Source of the DNA: Rivularia sp. T60_A2020_040
GTDB lineage: Bacteria > Cyanobacteriota > Cyanobacteriia > Cyanobacteriales > Nostocaceae
Assembly (NCBI GenBank): GCA_015272215.1
Contig: JACYMD010000122.1
Span: 62,001 to 126,000, forward strand
Direction: 5' to 3'
Length of the DNA stretch: 64,000 nucleotides
Part shown: piece by piece, positions 49,344-58,273 of the stretch
How the letters are laid out: each line of letters opens with the position of its first letter
Numbering within the stretch: position 1 is the stretch's first letter
The notes under the pieces: generated by a model
Told to the model about the DNA's origin: nothing
The model's input: only the letters and a program-made list of their open reading frames with translations
The model's database searches: none
Made by a program: the position numbers and the translations under genes

Positions 49344-49370
49344 CAAAATATACATCGATACAGCAACTAT

Positions 49371-49769
49371 TTAAGCACCACGTCTTAATGCTGCTTCCAC
49401 TTGTTTGAACTCTTGTTCCAAACGATTTTTCAGCTTTTCAGGCACGGGACGGTTGGGATAGGAACTGTAATGTCCAGCTAAGGAATTGAGAGCAGTTCGC
49501 ATAGTGGTAAAAGAACTTAAACCAGATACAGATGTATTTCGCTGATAGCGAGCTGCAAACTCGTTAATCTTTTTACGTGCTTCTCCTTGAACTGCTGCTT
49601 TATCAGCTGCATCATCAGGTAAAGCTAAGGCATTTCTCAACACATTAACTATAGCTAAGGAATCTTGCTGATAATCCCCGGTTAGATTGTCTGGACTACC
49701 AGAACATCCAGTCAAACTGATGACTGCAACCAAAACTAGGGCAAGTAAACGTGACCAATAGCGCTTCAT
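49371..49769 (-). CDS. psb27: Photosystem II assembly/repair lipoprotein Psb27
   Basis: 132 residues. Lipoprotein signal with lipobox SLTGC (C22), then the four-helix bundle of Psb27: 'DYQQDSLAIVNVLRNALALP', 'ARKKINEFAARYQRNTSVSG', 'SSFTTMRTALNSLAGHYSSYP' and 'LKNRLEQEFKQVEAALRRG'. It binds CP43 on the lumenal side during PSII assembly and repair, keeping the manganese cluster unassembled. Convergent with the ATP synthase operon. Confidence 0.96.
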   Translation of the reverse strand: MKRYWSRLLALVLVAVISLTGCSGSPDNLTGDYQQDSLAIVNVLRNALALPDDAADKAAVQGEARKKINEFAARYQRNTSVSGLSSFTTMRTALNSLAGHYSSYPNRPVPEKLKNRLEQEFKQVEAALRRGA

Positions 49770-49861
49770 TTTTCTTGGTTTGTGAACAAATACTTAAATC
49801 AACGTCCATCGTATCCTGTATTTGTATCATGGGGATCGTTTTTGAAGAACCGTTAAGTATA

Positions 49862-49938
49862 GGAGTTGACAGTTGACAGTTGACAGTTACCAATTACCAA
49901 TTACCAATTACCAATTACCAATTACCCATTACCAATTG
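49862..49938. repeat. STRR array: AGTTGAC and CCAATTA heptamers
   Basis: Three to four tandem AGTTGAC units followed by about eight tandem TTACCAA units up to the stop codon of cofH. One unit type passes to the other without spacer. Confidence 0.85.
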
Positions 49939-51081
49939 TTAGACTTTCTCATAAAGTGTATTCCGTTGTTGGTATGGTCTTCCTAAAGAAGTTATGCTCG
50001 CTTGTAGAGTTTTTACTTCCATACAGGTTCCTCCGATTGCACCTGCCATTGTGGTAATATGTTCCTCCATTAAGGTACCGCCAATGTCGTTACAGCCACA
50101 ATTTAAAGCTTTGGTTGCTCCTTCGATTCCTAATTTCACCCAACTTGGTTGATGGTTCGGTATCCAATTTCCTAAGTAAATTCGAGCTACAGCGGTGAGT
50201 AAGAGTGACGAATCTAACTCTGGTTGGTCGCGTCCAACACGGCGGCGTAAGGGTTTTGGCGCTTCTTGACCGACAAAGGGTAATAAAATAAACTCAGTTA
50301 TCCGAGCCGGATAGGCTTTGTTAATGGCAGTTTGTTGTTGCGATCGCAATTTTTCTAGATGTCCAATTTGCTGTTCTGGGGTTTCGATATGTCCCGATAA
50401 CATGGTGCTGGTTGTGGGTAAACCTAATTGATGGGCGGTACCGACAATTTCTAACCAAGTTGCGGAGTTAATTTTTTCTGGACAAAGAATACGTCTGACT
50501 TGATCATCTAATACCTCTGCTGCTGTTCCTGGCATGGAACCCACTCCCGCTGCTTGTAAGGCTGTTATTACTTGTGCATAACTTAATCCATCAAGTCTGG
50601 CGATAAATTGCACTTCTTGGGGAGAAAAAGCATGAAGATGGAGATGGGGAAATTCTTGTTTGATAGTTTCTACCAACTTAAGATAGTAAGTCAAAGATTT
50701 ACCATCTATTTTGGCTTCGGGATTTAATCCACCTTGCATACAGATTTCCGTCGCACCGCGTTTGACTGCATCTGTAGTTTTTTCAACAATTTGCGTCCAA
50801 TCCAACGAGTAAGCACCTGTATCACCATCATCTCTGCGGAAAGCACAAAAATTGCAATGTTGCTCACAGATGTTAGTAAAATTAATATTTCGGTTGATTA
50901 TATAGGTAACAGTATCCCCGACTTGAGAAAATCGTAGTTTGTCGGCTGTGGTATGAATAGCAGCAATAATACTGGGTTCGGTTTGCTTTAATAATATAAT
51001 TCCTTGTTCAGGAGATAAATCGTAACCCGTCAAAGCACGTTCTAGAATTGTATCAACTTTATTTTTGAGAAGATTTTTCAC
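49939..51081 (-). CDS. cofH: FO synthase subunit 2 (CofH), radical SAM
   Basis: 380 residues. Radical-SAM cluster motif CEQHCNFC (C72, C76, C79) in '[17 protein letters not shown]', with '[17 protein letters not shown]' and 'EITTM'-like C-terminal half ('[13 protein letters not shown]'), all typical of CofH (5-amino-6-ribitylaminouracil-tyrosine hydroxyphenyl transferase). With CofG it makes the deazaflavin FO, the antenna chromophore of many cyanobacterial photolyases. CofG is not in the window. 3' end abuts the heptamer array. Confidence 0.93.
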   Translation of the reverse strand: MKNLLKNKVDTILERALTGYDLSPEQGIILLKQTEPSIIAAIHTTADKLRFSQVGDTVTYIINRNINFTNICEQHCNFCAFRRDDGDTGAYSLDWTQIVEKTTDAVKRGATEICMQGGLNPEAKIDGKSLTYYLKLVETIKQEFPHLHLHAFSPQEVQFIARLDGLSYAQVITALQAAGVGSMPGTAAEVLDDQVRRILCPEKINSATWLEIVGTAHQLGLPTTSTMLSGHIETPEQQIGHLEKLRSQQQTAINKAYPARITEFILLPFVGQEAPKPLRRRVGRDQPELDSSLLLTAVARIYLGNWIPNHQPSWVKLGIEGATKALNCGCNDIGGTLMEEHITTMAGAIGGTCMEVKTLQASITSLGRPYQQRNTLYEKV

Positions 51082-51159
51082 GGCAATGTATTAAAAAAAT
51101 AGCGTTTATCAAAAATCAAGACACGTGTATTATTTTTACAGCTAATATCAAAATGAGAA

Positions 51160-51322
51160 GATAGTTGATGGTTGATGGTGGTTAGTTGTTGGTGGTTAGT
51201 TGTTGGTTGATAGTTGATAACTGATAACTGATAGTTGTTGGTTTTTCTAATAAGCACTGTCCACTGTCCACTGTCCACTGTCCACTGTCAACTGTCAACT
51301 GTCAACTGTTCACTGTCAACTA
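51160..51322. repeat. STRR arrays between cofH and the GT2 gene
   Basis: GTTGATG/GTTGGTG/GTTAGTT-type heptamers (51165-51240), then about seven tandem CACTGTC/AACTGTC units (51257-51320). The array runs to within about three bases of the ATG at 51324, so no Shine-Dalgarno element is present. Confidence 0.85.
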
Positions 51323-51323
51323 A

Positions 51324-52562
51324 ATGAGTATCATCCAACCGAACAAGCTTTTATCAGTACCAAACGGTTCTTTACGAATTCCTGGATTACCACTGTCAGC
51401 AGATGTTACCAATCAAAGTATTCTGTTTTCATTGGTGATTCCCACCTACCTGGAAGCTGGTAATATCAATAAAATCGTTAGGACTTTGACTAGTTTACTT
51501 GATAAAAGTATACCGGGAGACTACGAATTAATTGTAGTTGATGATAATAGTCCGGATGGTACTTGGGAAGTAGCTGCTTCTATGATGTCAGAATTTCCGC
51601 AGTTACGGGTAATGCGACGCGAAAATGAACGGGGACTTTCTTCAGCGGTAATTCGCGGATGGCAAAATGCTAGGGGAAGAGTATTAGGAGTAATCGATGG
51701 AGATTTGCAGCATCCACCCCATATACTGTTGCAACTACTAAATGCTATTGAAAAAGATGATTTAGCAGTGGCAAGTCGTCATGTAGAAGGTGGTGGAGTA
51801 AGCAGTTGGAGTTTTATTCGACGTTTGTTATCACGCGGCGCTCAACTATTAGGTTTAATAATTTTACCACGAGTTATTGGTAGAGTTTCCGACCCAATGA
51901 GTGGTTATTTTATGGTACGTCGTAACTGCGTAGAAAATATAACTTTTAACCCCATCGGCTACAAAATTCTGTTGGAAATTTTGGGAAGAGGAAGAGTAGA
52001 CAAAATTGCTGAAATCGGTTATGTCTTTTGTGAGCGTCAAGATGGAGAAAGCAAAGTGAGTTGGAAACATTATCTTGACTATATCCGACACTTACTGAGG
52101 TTGCGTTTTTCTGTGGAAACTGAAGAAAAATTGAGTCAAAGCAGGGGTTTTCCCATCGGTAGATTTATTCGCTTTGGTTTGGTAGGTTTAAGCGGGGTGT
52201 TTGTAGATATGACAATACTTTACTTACTCAGCGACCCTAATACTTTAGCTTTGCCTTTAACTCGCAGTAAAATCATTGCGGGAGAAATTGCGATTTTTAA
52301 TAATTTTTTGTGGAATGACGCTTGGACTTTTGCCGATGTTACGATGCAACAAAAAGGACTCAAACAACGTTTCAAAAGATTTTTGAAATTCAACATTATT
52401 TGTTTAGCAGGATTAGTTATTAATGTATTAGTGTTGAATTTAATATTTAATTTTGTAATTTCCAATCGTTATATAGCTAATTTAATTGCCATTGCTGTAG
52501 CTACTGTTTGGAATTTTTGGGTAAATCTGAAACTTAGTTGGCGAGTAACGCAGGTAAAGTAA
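51324..52562 (+). CDS. Dolichol-phosphate-mannose-synthase-like GT2 glycosyltransferase fused to GtrA domain
   Basis: 412 residues. GT2 catalytic domain (about 35-265): 'LVIPTYLEAGNI', 'LIVVDDNSPDGTW' (D-x-D partner), 'GRVLGVIDGDLQHPP' (metal-binding DGD) and 'SDPMSGYFMVRR'. A GtrA-type four-helix membrane domain (about 275-410) follows: 'FIRFGLVGLSGVFVDMTILY' and 'NFWVNLKLSW'. Such fusions make and flip polyprenyl-phosphate-linked sugars for envelope polysaccharides. The GT39 gene downstream could use the lipid-linked sugar as donor; the pairing is inference from adjacency. Confidence 0.9.
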   Translation: MSIIQPNKLLSVPNGSLRIPGLPLSADVTNQSILFSLVIPTYLEAGNINKIVRTLTSLLDKSIPGDYELIVVDDNSPDGTWEVAASMMSEFPQLRVMRRENERGLSSAVIRGWQNARGRVLGVIDGDLQHPPHILLQLLNAIEKDDLAVASRHVEGGGVSSWSFIRRLLSRGAQLLGLIILPRVIGRVSDPMSGYFMVRRNCVENITFNPIGYKILLEILGRGRVDKIAEIGYVFCERQDGESKVSWKHYLDYIRHLLRLRFSVETEEKLSQSRGFPIGRFIRFGLVGLSGVFVDMTILYLLSDPNTLALPLTRSKIIAGEIAIFNNFLWNDAWTFADVTMQQKGLKQRFKRFLKFNIICLAGLVINVLVLNLIFNFVISNRYIANLIAIAVATVWNFWVNLKLSWRVTQVK

Positions 52563-52605
52563 TGGGTAATTGGTAATTGGTAATGGATAATTGGTAATGG
52601 ATAAT
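52563..52605. repeat. STRR: TAATTGG heptamers
   Basis: Tandem TAATTGG/TAATGGA units immediately after the GT2 stop codon. Confidence 0.75.
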
Positions 52606-52726
52606 TTTTATTAAGTCCACACAGGTGGATTTTGTTTGTGTAGTCGCGACTTATAGTCACCAGAATTCAATAATTTACTCAATCAAAAATTTACTTGATA
52701 TTTACTTGATATTTATTAATACTTGT

Positions 52727-54478
52727 ATGCGATTTAATTCAAACAATAATGATAATTTTCTCAAAAAAAAACTAATATTAATGCAGTTAATACTTTTAAT
52801 AACATGGATATTAGTTGGTACTGTTTTACGTTTCACCAATTTGACAAGTAAACCTGTGTGGATTGATGAATTCGCGACAATAGTTTTTAGCTTGGGTAAT
52901 AGTTTTCAAACAGTACCGTTAAATCAAATCATAAGTATTGATGTTTTATTGCAACCTCTACAAATTAATGAAAACTTTGCTGTTCAAGAGGTATTGCAAA
53001 AAATACTTACAGAAGATATTCATCCACCAGTTTATTTTATTTTGTCTCATTGGTGGATATCTTTATGGCCAGAACAACATTTAATTTTTGCAGCCCGTAG
53101 TATTAGTGCAATATTTGGTATTGCTTCAATTCCAGCAATTTACTGGTTAGCACGACTGAGTTTTCGTTCTGTTTTAATCGCACAATTAGCTGCTGCATTT
53201 ATGGCTGTGTCTCCCTACGGCATTTTTTTAGCTCAAGAAGCCCGTCATTACACTTTAGGTATTTTATGGGTAATTGCTTCCCTCTGCTGCTTGGTAGTCG
53301 CTGTACGTCGCATTCAACAACAACAGCCTTTACCTATTACTATTGCTTTGGCTTGGTTGGTGATTAATGCAATGGGAATTTCAACTCATTACTTTTTCAG
53401 TCTTATTCTTTGTGGTGAAGCGATAGTGTTGATGAAATATTGGCTTAACCCCAAATCGAGAATTACTAATTTAAGATTGTGGTGGACTATTTACACCGCA
53501 GTTATTGGTACTATATTTACTGGTTTATTTTGGTTATATCTATTTACATCTAATCGTTATACAGGAGAATTAACCCAATGGATAAAAAATAGCGATAAGC
53601 AGAGCTTGATGCCTTTGGCATATCGCAATTTATTGGATTTACTAAATCCGATTTTTCAATCATTAGCTGGTTGGATTACAATGATTTCTTTACTACCAGT
53701 TGAATCACCACAAATTACAATAGTAATTGCTTCTGGATTAGTAATGATCATATTCTTTGTTTGGGCGATACCAATTTTATTTCGTAATTTCAAAAATCAG
53801 TATTCATCCTCAGACAATCACCTGATGATTCAAACATTTACTGGTATTTTATTATCAGTAATTGCCCTCTTCTTTATCATTACTTATTTCTTTGGTATAG
53901 ATATTACCAGAGGCGCTCGTTACAACTTTGTTTATTTTCCGGTTGTAATCTTATTGTTAGGAACTATACTCGCCGCTTGCTGGCATCAAAATAGCTTTAT
54001 TAGTCCAGCATTTCCTCAATTCAAAGTTAATGGTAAAAGCGCTGTAACTATCATGTGGGTTATGGGATTATTAAGTGGAATTACAGTAGTATCTAATCTT
54101 GGTTATCAAAAATATTATCGACCAGATTTATTGCTTCCTATTATTAAAAACATATCTGAAACCAAACCCATTTTAATTGCTAATACTCATCGTAGCTTAG
54201 CAGAAACTGGGGAAATCATGGGTATAGCAAAACAAATTAAAAAGACTAACTCACCCATCAACGCTCAATTTTTAATTATTCCCGAAAACCAAAAATCCGA
54301 CACTGTTACAACAACTTTAATCGAACAAATCCAAACATTACCACGTCCTTTTGACCTTTGGTTAACAAACTTTCGTACAATTCAAAAGACTCCATTAACC
54401 CTACCATCCTGTACTGCTGATACTCAAGCTTTACCAGGAATCAACGGATATGAATACAAAATTTATCATTGTCTATAG
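52727..54478 (+). CDS. Membrane glycosyltransferase, GT39/ArnT-like
   Basis: 583 residues from ATG 52727 (MRFNSNNND); the frame is open from GTG 52625 but that part lacks family character. About 11-12 transmembrane segments. 'LRFTNLTSKPVWIDEFATIVF' has the conserved D-E of the first periplasmic loop, 'ILTEDIHPPVYFILSHWW' the second acidic-HPP motif, and 'LAQEARHYTLGILW' the third; together these mark GT-C enzymes that use polyprenyl-phosphate sugars to glycosylate proteins or lipids on the outer side of the membrane. Likely works with the GT2-GtrA gene upstream. Confidence 0.85.
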   Translation: MRFNSNNNDNFLKKKLILMQLILLITWILVGTVLRFTNLTSKPVWIDEFATIVFSLGNSFQTVPLNQIISIDVLLQPLQINENFAVQEVLQKILTEDIHPPVYFILSHWWISLWPEQHLIFAARSISAIFGIASIPAIYWLARLSFRSVLIAQLAAAFMAVSPYGIFLAQEARHYTLGILWVIASLCCLVVAVRRIQQQQPLPITIALAWLVINAMGISTHYFFSLILCGEAIVLMKYWLNPKSRITNLRLWWTIYTAVIGTIFTGLFWLYLFTSNRYTGELTQWIKNSDKQSLMPLAYRNLLDLLNPIFQSLAGWITMISLLPVESPQITIVIASGLVMIIFFVWAIPILFRNFKNQYSSSDNHLMIQTFTGILLSVIALFFIITYFFGIDITRGARYNFVYFPVVILLLGTILAACWHQNSFISPAFPQFKVNGKSAVTIMWVMGLLSGITVVSNLGYQKYYRPDLLLPIIKNISETKPILIANTHRSLAETGEIMGIAKQIKKTNSPINAQFLIIPENQKSDTVTTTLIEQIQTLPRPFDLWLTNFRTIQKTPLTLPSCTADTQALPGINGYEYKIYHCL

Positions 54479-54537
54479 GTTAAAGGTTAAAGGTAACTAT
54501 CAACCAACAACTATCAACTATCAACCATCAACCAACT
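54479..54537. repeat. STRR overlapping the 3' end of the DUF3318 gene
   Basis: GGTTAAA and CAACTAT/CAACCAT-type heptamers from 54477 to 54537. The last codons and TGA stop (54521-54523) of the DUF3318 gene lie within the array. Confidence 0.8.
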
Positions 54538-55111
54538 CCAAAAAACCTGCTATTGTTCGCAAATGTTGAGTACGAATTAACTCAATAAAACTTAAAGTAG
54601 AACGTTTTTCAACTTTAGCAACAGCTTCAATCGCTTTTAATAAATGTTCTGCTGCTTGAGGCTCACTATAACCTCGTTGCTGTACTAAACTAATAGCAGC
54701 TAAATCGGCAGCAATTTCTGATTCTTGAGAACGATTGTTACGTAAAATTTTTAGTATGGCGATCGCGCTTAATCCAGCAGATGTAATAATACCCACAGCA
54801 TCACCTTGAGCGGCTTCTATCAACCCACCAAATAATCCAACTAGCACAACACCTTGATAAATATCCGGCTTAAACCACCGTACCTCTATTAACCAGCTAA
54901 CAGTACGTAATAAAAGTAAATCTCTTTGTGCCTTTGTCAGATTACGCCACAAATCAAAGTTAATATATACCAATCTTTCTCGATGCCAAGGTAAGGGTAA
55001 AAATGCATCAATTACTTTTTCTTGTTCCGCTTTACTCAGAATTTTTACTGAACTTCTAGCTGAAGCAGGCATTAAATCTGACAAACGACGAATTTCTACC
55101 TTTGGCTCCAT
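54521..55111 (-). CDS. DUF3318 membrane protein
   Basis: 196 residues from ATG 55111 (MEPKVEIRRLSDLMPASAR), the usual DUF3318 start; the longer frame from 55207 runs through STRR and is not expected. 'MPASARSSVKILSK', 'WHRERLVYINFDLWRNL', then hydrophobic helices at about 98-135 ('GVVLVGLFGGLIEAA', 'IITSAGLSAIAILKIL') and a helical C-terminus 'ESEIAADLAAISLVQQRGYS'. Conserved in cyanobacteria, function unknown. Its C-terminus (LVDG) is encoded by heptamer repeats. Confidence 0.85.
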   Translation of the reverse strand: MEPKVEIRRLSDLMPASARSSVKILSKAEQEKVIDAFLPLPWHRERLVYINFDLWRNLTKAQRDLLLLRTVSWLIEVRWFKPDIYQGVVLVGLFGGLIEAAQGDAVGIITSAGLSAIAILKILRNNRSQESEIAADLAAISLVQQRGYSEPQAAEHLLKAIEAVAKVEKRSTLSFIELIRTQHLRTIAGFLELVDG

Positions 55112-55127
55112 ATTCAAAGAAGGGTAA

Positions 55128-55513
55128 TTGGTAATTGGGAATTGGGAATTGGGAATTGGGTAAGATTGTAGGGTGTGTGACGCTAGGACATAATTTGAAC
55201 ATAACAATCATAGTTATAGCGTCACGCACCATAAAGCTTAATTAGCCCGCATCCGGTGGACTTTGCTTGTTGGTTCCCCAGGATTACCCTCTGGGGGTAA
55301 ACTGATTTGGTTTATGGAAATAATTTTGCGTGATTTTGAAAACTTTGGGAGACGTAATATAATGCCCTCCGGGCACGCTGTCGCGTGAACGCTATCACGT
55401 CTCTAAACTTAAAATTCCGCACTTGGATTCAGCAACGCCATTTTGTTGTTTTTCTGTAAAGTAAAATTACTAGCCAATTCCCCATTACCAATTACCACAA
55501 AACATTAATTTTT
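55128..55513. repeat. Gene-free region: STRR, family F palindrome (55171-55230), family B element (55324-55437)
   Basis: TTGGGAA heptamers (55128-55162). Family F: GGGTGTGTGACGCTA (55171-55185) with TAGCGTCACGCACC (55217-55230). Family B: the right part 'TTAAAATTCCGC.CTTGGATTCAGCAACG' equals that at 11790-11818, while its centre holds an additional 'TGCCCTCCGGGCA' hairpin. CCAATTA heptamers come again at ~55470-55495. Confidence 0.7.
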
Positions 55514-55765
55514 ATGGATGCTTTTGCTCCTTTACCTCCTCAATGGACAAATGAGGCAACTCATGCTTTAGGATTTTGCTGTCCTAAATGTGGTTCAACT
55601 AGTCGGGAAGCCGAAAAGGTTTGGATAAATAGACGTTCTCCTGTAGTCACAGAACAGTATCGCCGCAAATGGCAGGAATTTTACTATTGTAACTGCGGTT
55701 ATATATGGTGGGCTTGGAGTAATGATAGACCACCTGTGGATATTTCACCAATTACGCCAGAATAA
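55514..55765 (+). CDS. Small zinc-ribbon protein, cyanobacterial
   Basis: 83 residues. Four cysteines in two CxxC/CxC-like knuckles ('GFCCPKCGST' and 'FYYCNCGYIWWAW') suggest one zinc ribbon, with 'AEKVWINRRSPVVTEQYRRKWQEF' between. Tryptophan-rich end. I recall such conserved cyanobacterial hypothetical proteins but no function. Possibly RNA or protein binding. A 49-base AT repeat (TTTTAATTTTAATT...) separates it from the Uma2 gene, same strand. Confidence 0.65.
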   Translation: MDAFAPLPPQWTNEATHALGFCCPKCGSTSREAEKVWINRRSPVVTEQYRRKWQEFYYCNCGYIWWAWSNDRPPVDISPITPE

Positions 55766-55814
55766 TTAATTTTAATTTTAATTTTAATTTTAAATTTAAA
55801 TTTAAAGAGGAAAA

Positions 55815-56486
55815 ATGACTCAAACTCTACCTAAAATACTCACAGAAACGTTGATAACATTTGAAGATTTCGTCAAATTAGAAACGGGAGATAAAAGATA
55901 TGAACTGCATTCAGGGTTACTTGTAGAAGTGGCTCAACCAATCGGGGAACATGAAAATGTTACAGGGTTTTTATCAACAAAAATAACTGTAGAGTTTGAC
56001 CGATTAAAATTACCTTATTTTTTAGGTTCAAACGTTTTAGTCAAGCCATACGGTAAAGATTCTGGTTTTTTACCTGATGTTCTAGTATTAAACAAAGGCA
56101 ATTTAGCAAACGAGCCATTTTACAGAAAGGAATCTACTATTTCTCAAAGTGCAACAATTCCATTAGTTATAGAAGTAGTAAGCACGGCAGTCGCTACAAC
56201 GGGGGGAACCCCCGCAACGCGCTGCCTCACAAATTGGCAAGACGATTACGCATTAAAGTTTGATGAATACAGCGATATTGGCATACCCGAATACTGGATT
56301 ATTGATTATTTAGGACTTGGTGGTAAAGAGTTTATTGGGAGTCCTAAAAAACCAACTTTTACTCAGTGTGAATTAGTAAATGGTCAATATGTCAGAAATT
56401 CCCTAAAAAGTGGAGCTATTCAATCAAAAGCATTTCCTGAATTAAATTTAACTGTAGAGCAGATTTTCAATGCTGCTGCATTTTAA
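55815..56486 (+). CDS. Uma2-family (DUF820) protein carrying an in-frame repeat insertion
   Basis: 223 residues with good ribosome-binding site (AAAGAGGAAAAATG). Uma2 pattern: 'GDKRYELHSGLLVEVAQP', 'GFLPDVLVLNKGNL', 'PLVIEVVS' followed by 'TNWQDDYALKFDEYSDIGIPEYWIIDY'. Between S123 and the second T (codons 124-139) stands a 15-residue insert encoded by a palindromic repeat (56186-56230). In relatives EVVST-NWxDDY is continuous, close to the PD-(D/E)XK lysine region, so the insert may disturb catalysis though the frame is intact. Confidence 0.85.
   Translation: MTQTLPKILTETLITFEDFVKLETGDKRYELHSGLLVEVAQPIGEHENVTGFLSTKITVEFDRLKLPYFLGSNVLVKPYGKDSGFLPDVLVLNKGNLANEPFYRKESTISQSATIPLVIEVVSTAVATTGGTPATRCLTNWQDDYALKFDEYSDIGIPEYWIIDYLGLGGKEFIGSPKKPTFTQCELVNGQYVRNSLKSGAIQSKAFPELNLTVEQIFNAAAF
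56186..56230. repeat. 45-bp palindromic repeat inserted in frame in the Uma2 gene
   Basis: GGCAG...CTGCC ends and an inner CGGGGG-GAA-CCCCCG hairpin. The trinucleotide CAC stands before (56183-56185) and at the end (56228-56230), so removal of exactly 45 bases restores a standard 'VVSTNW' sequence. Length divisible by three. Confidence 0.75.
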
Positions 56487-56514
56487 GATACCGCAATTAA
56501 GTAAATCTTTGTAT

Positions 56515-56650
56515 ATAGAAAATTTCAGTTGAGTCCAATACAGTAAAACCTCACCCCCTTCCCCTCTCCGTATATTAGGAGAGGGGAGCAGTACGGCGGG
56601 GTGAGGTTCTACGAAGTGCATTGCACTCAACCGAAAAGGGCTATATTTTG
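56515..56650. repeat. Palindromic repeat, family C, copy 2
   Basis: Outer arms 'ATATAGAAAATTTCAGTTGAGT' type left (from 56515, degenerate) and 'ACTCAACCGAAAAGGGCTAT' right; inner 58-base hairpin 56549-56606. Between the convergent Uma2 and porin genes. Confidence 0.8.
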
Positions 56651-56671
56651 AAGTCTTTAATCGATACCGAT

Positions 56672-58273
56672 TTAGAACTTGAAAGTTGTACGTAATGTAC
56701 CAACGTAAACGGTGTCGTTCTTTTCGTTGTGTTCAGGATTGAAGATTACCAACAAGCCAGGAGTAACAGAAATTCTGTCGTTAACCTTCATATTGTAAAG
56801 ACCTTCTAAGTGGTAAGAAGTATCTTGGTCTTTAGTAGCATTTGCAACACCACTGATTTGGGTCAATTTAGGAGGCTGACCGAAGATTAAACCCAATACA
56901 TTACCTTTAGCACCAAAGTCTTTCATACCGAGTGTTGCAGCCCAGTACTGAATTTCTGAATCTCCAGCACCATTGGTTTGATCTGCATCAACAAAACCGT
57001 ACCAACCAGCAAGAGTTGTAGTTTTGTTGAGTTTTAAAGCAGCTTGTACACCGTAGTGGTTAGAGGTGGTTGCATCTTTACCAAAAGGTCTTCTAGCAGA
57101 GTTATCAGCCAAGCTACTACCTGTGCTACCAGTGATGTTTACTTCGTCACCGTCGCTGAAAGAGCGAACATAGGTTACACCTAAATCTAAAGCTTTGATA
57201 GGGCTAAATTCTAGCTGACCTAAGAAAGCATTATCGCCATTGAAAATGCCGTTACCATTGCTTGAATTGTTAGCATTGCTTGTTGTATAAGCTCCACTCA
57301 ATTTGATCGGAGAATTCTTATCACCGATGGTAGCTGTCACACCAGAACCACCCGGAACACGATAGATGGGGTTGAAACGACCGTAACGAGAGATAGCACC
57401 ACCACCGCTGCTCTTAAATACAGGGTTGAAAACGTTGATGTTTTCCTGCATTTCAGCATTAACAGCATCAACTTGAACTCTTGCAGGACCCAAGTTGAAA
57501 GCGTAGTTGAGCTTATCTAATTCAACACTGTTGTTTGGAATACCATCAGTTTTACCATCAAAACCCAAACGAGTCATTCTGGTAGCACCAGCACCAGTAC
57601 TGACGTTAGTTTTAAATTCTCCGGTGTTACGAGCTTGCAAACGAGCTTGCAATTTGTCTTTACCAGTGAAACTGCTTTCTATTGACAGACGAGTACGCTG
57701 AGAGAAAGTAGCATTAGAATCTGTATCATTTCCAAAAGTATCGGTTAAAGCAAATAGAGCTTCACCTTTCAACTTAGCAGTTGTAGAAAACTGATTAGCT
57801 TCCAACTTAGCAGAACGGGACTCCAACGCATCTACACGACCGCGTAGAGTAGCCAATTCCGCAGCATACTCTTCTTGCAAGCGCTTCAAGGTTTCTAAGT
57901 CACCAGAACCAACTCTTTCGGTTGCGATCGCAATCAATTCGTTAATCCGATCTAAACAAGCGTTCAAACCAGCGGCAAATTCATAACGGGTTAAAGCCCG
58001 GTTTCCACGGAAAGTTCCGTTAGGATAACCTGCTATACAACCGTAGCGCTCAACCAAAGATTGTAATGCTTGGAATGCCCAATCGGTGGGCTGTACGTCG
58101 GAAAACTGGGAAACGGATGTTACCTGACCAATGTTATTAGATTCCACCGATAGCTCGGCAACAGAAGTGGATTTTTCACTTACTTCACCAGCGAATGCGC
58201 TGTTAGCAGCGAAAAATGTTGCAGCAATAACTATTGGACTTAATTTGAAAACGTTCCAGAAAAGCTTTGTCAT
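56672..58273 (-). CDS. SLH-domain OprB-type porin (iron-uptake porin family), copy 1
   Basis: 533 residues from ATG 58273; ATG 58288 would add five residues. Signal peptide to 'NSAFA', one SLH domain ('QFSDVQPTDWAFQALQSLVE', 'GYPNGTFRGNRALTRYEFA', about 55-115) that ties the protein to the cell wall, a coiled coil ('LKRLQEEYAAELATLRGRV'), and a beta-barrel of the OprB type ending in phenylalanine (TLRTTFKF), needed for outer-membrane insertion. Cyanobacterial members have been linked to uptake of iron and other inorganic ions. Close paralogue of the next porin. Confidence 0.92.
   Translation of the reverse strand: MTKLFWNVFKLSPIVIAATFFAANSAFAGEVSEKSTSVAELSVESNNIGQVTSVSQFSDVQPTDWAFQALQSLVERYGCIAGYPNGTFRGNRALTRYEFAAGLNACLDRINELIAIATERVGSGDLETLKRLQEEYAAELATLRGRVDALESRSAKLEANQFSTTAKLKGEALFALTDTFGNDTDSNATFSQRTRLSIESSFTGKDKLQARLQARNTGEFKTNVSTGAGATRMTRLGFDGKTDGIPNNSVELDKLNYAFNLGPARVQVDAVNAEMQENINVFNPVFKSSGGGAISRYGRFNPIYRVPGGSGVTATIGDKNSPIKLSGAYTTSNANNSSNGNGIFNGDNAFLGQLEFSPIKALDLGVTYVRSFSDGDEVNITGSTGSSLADNSARRPFGKDATTSNHYGVQAALKLNKTTTLAGWYGFVDADQTNGAGDSEIQYWAATLGMKDFGAKGNVLGLIFGQPPKLTQISGVANATKDQDTSYHLEGLYNMKVNDRISVTPGLLVIFNPEHNEKNDTVYVGTLRTTFKF

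Noticed and set aside
49862-49938. CRISPR-like appearance of tandem repeats
   Set aside because: Units are 7 bases with no spacers; these are STRR heptamers, not CRISPR. The same holds for 31491-31620, 44170-44276 and 51160-51322.
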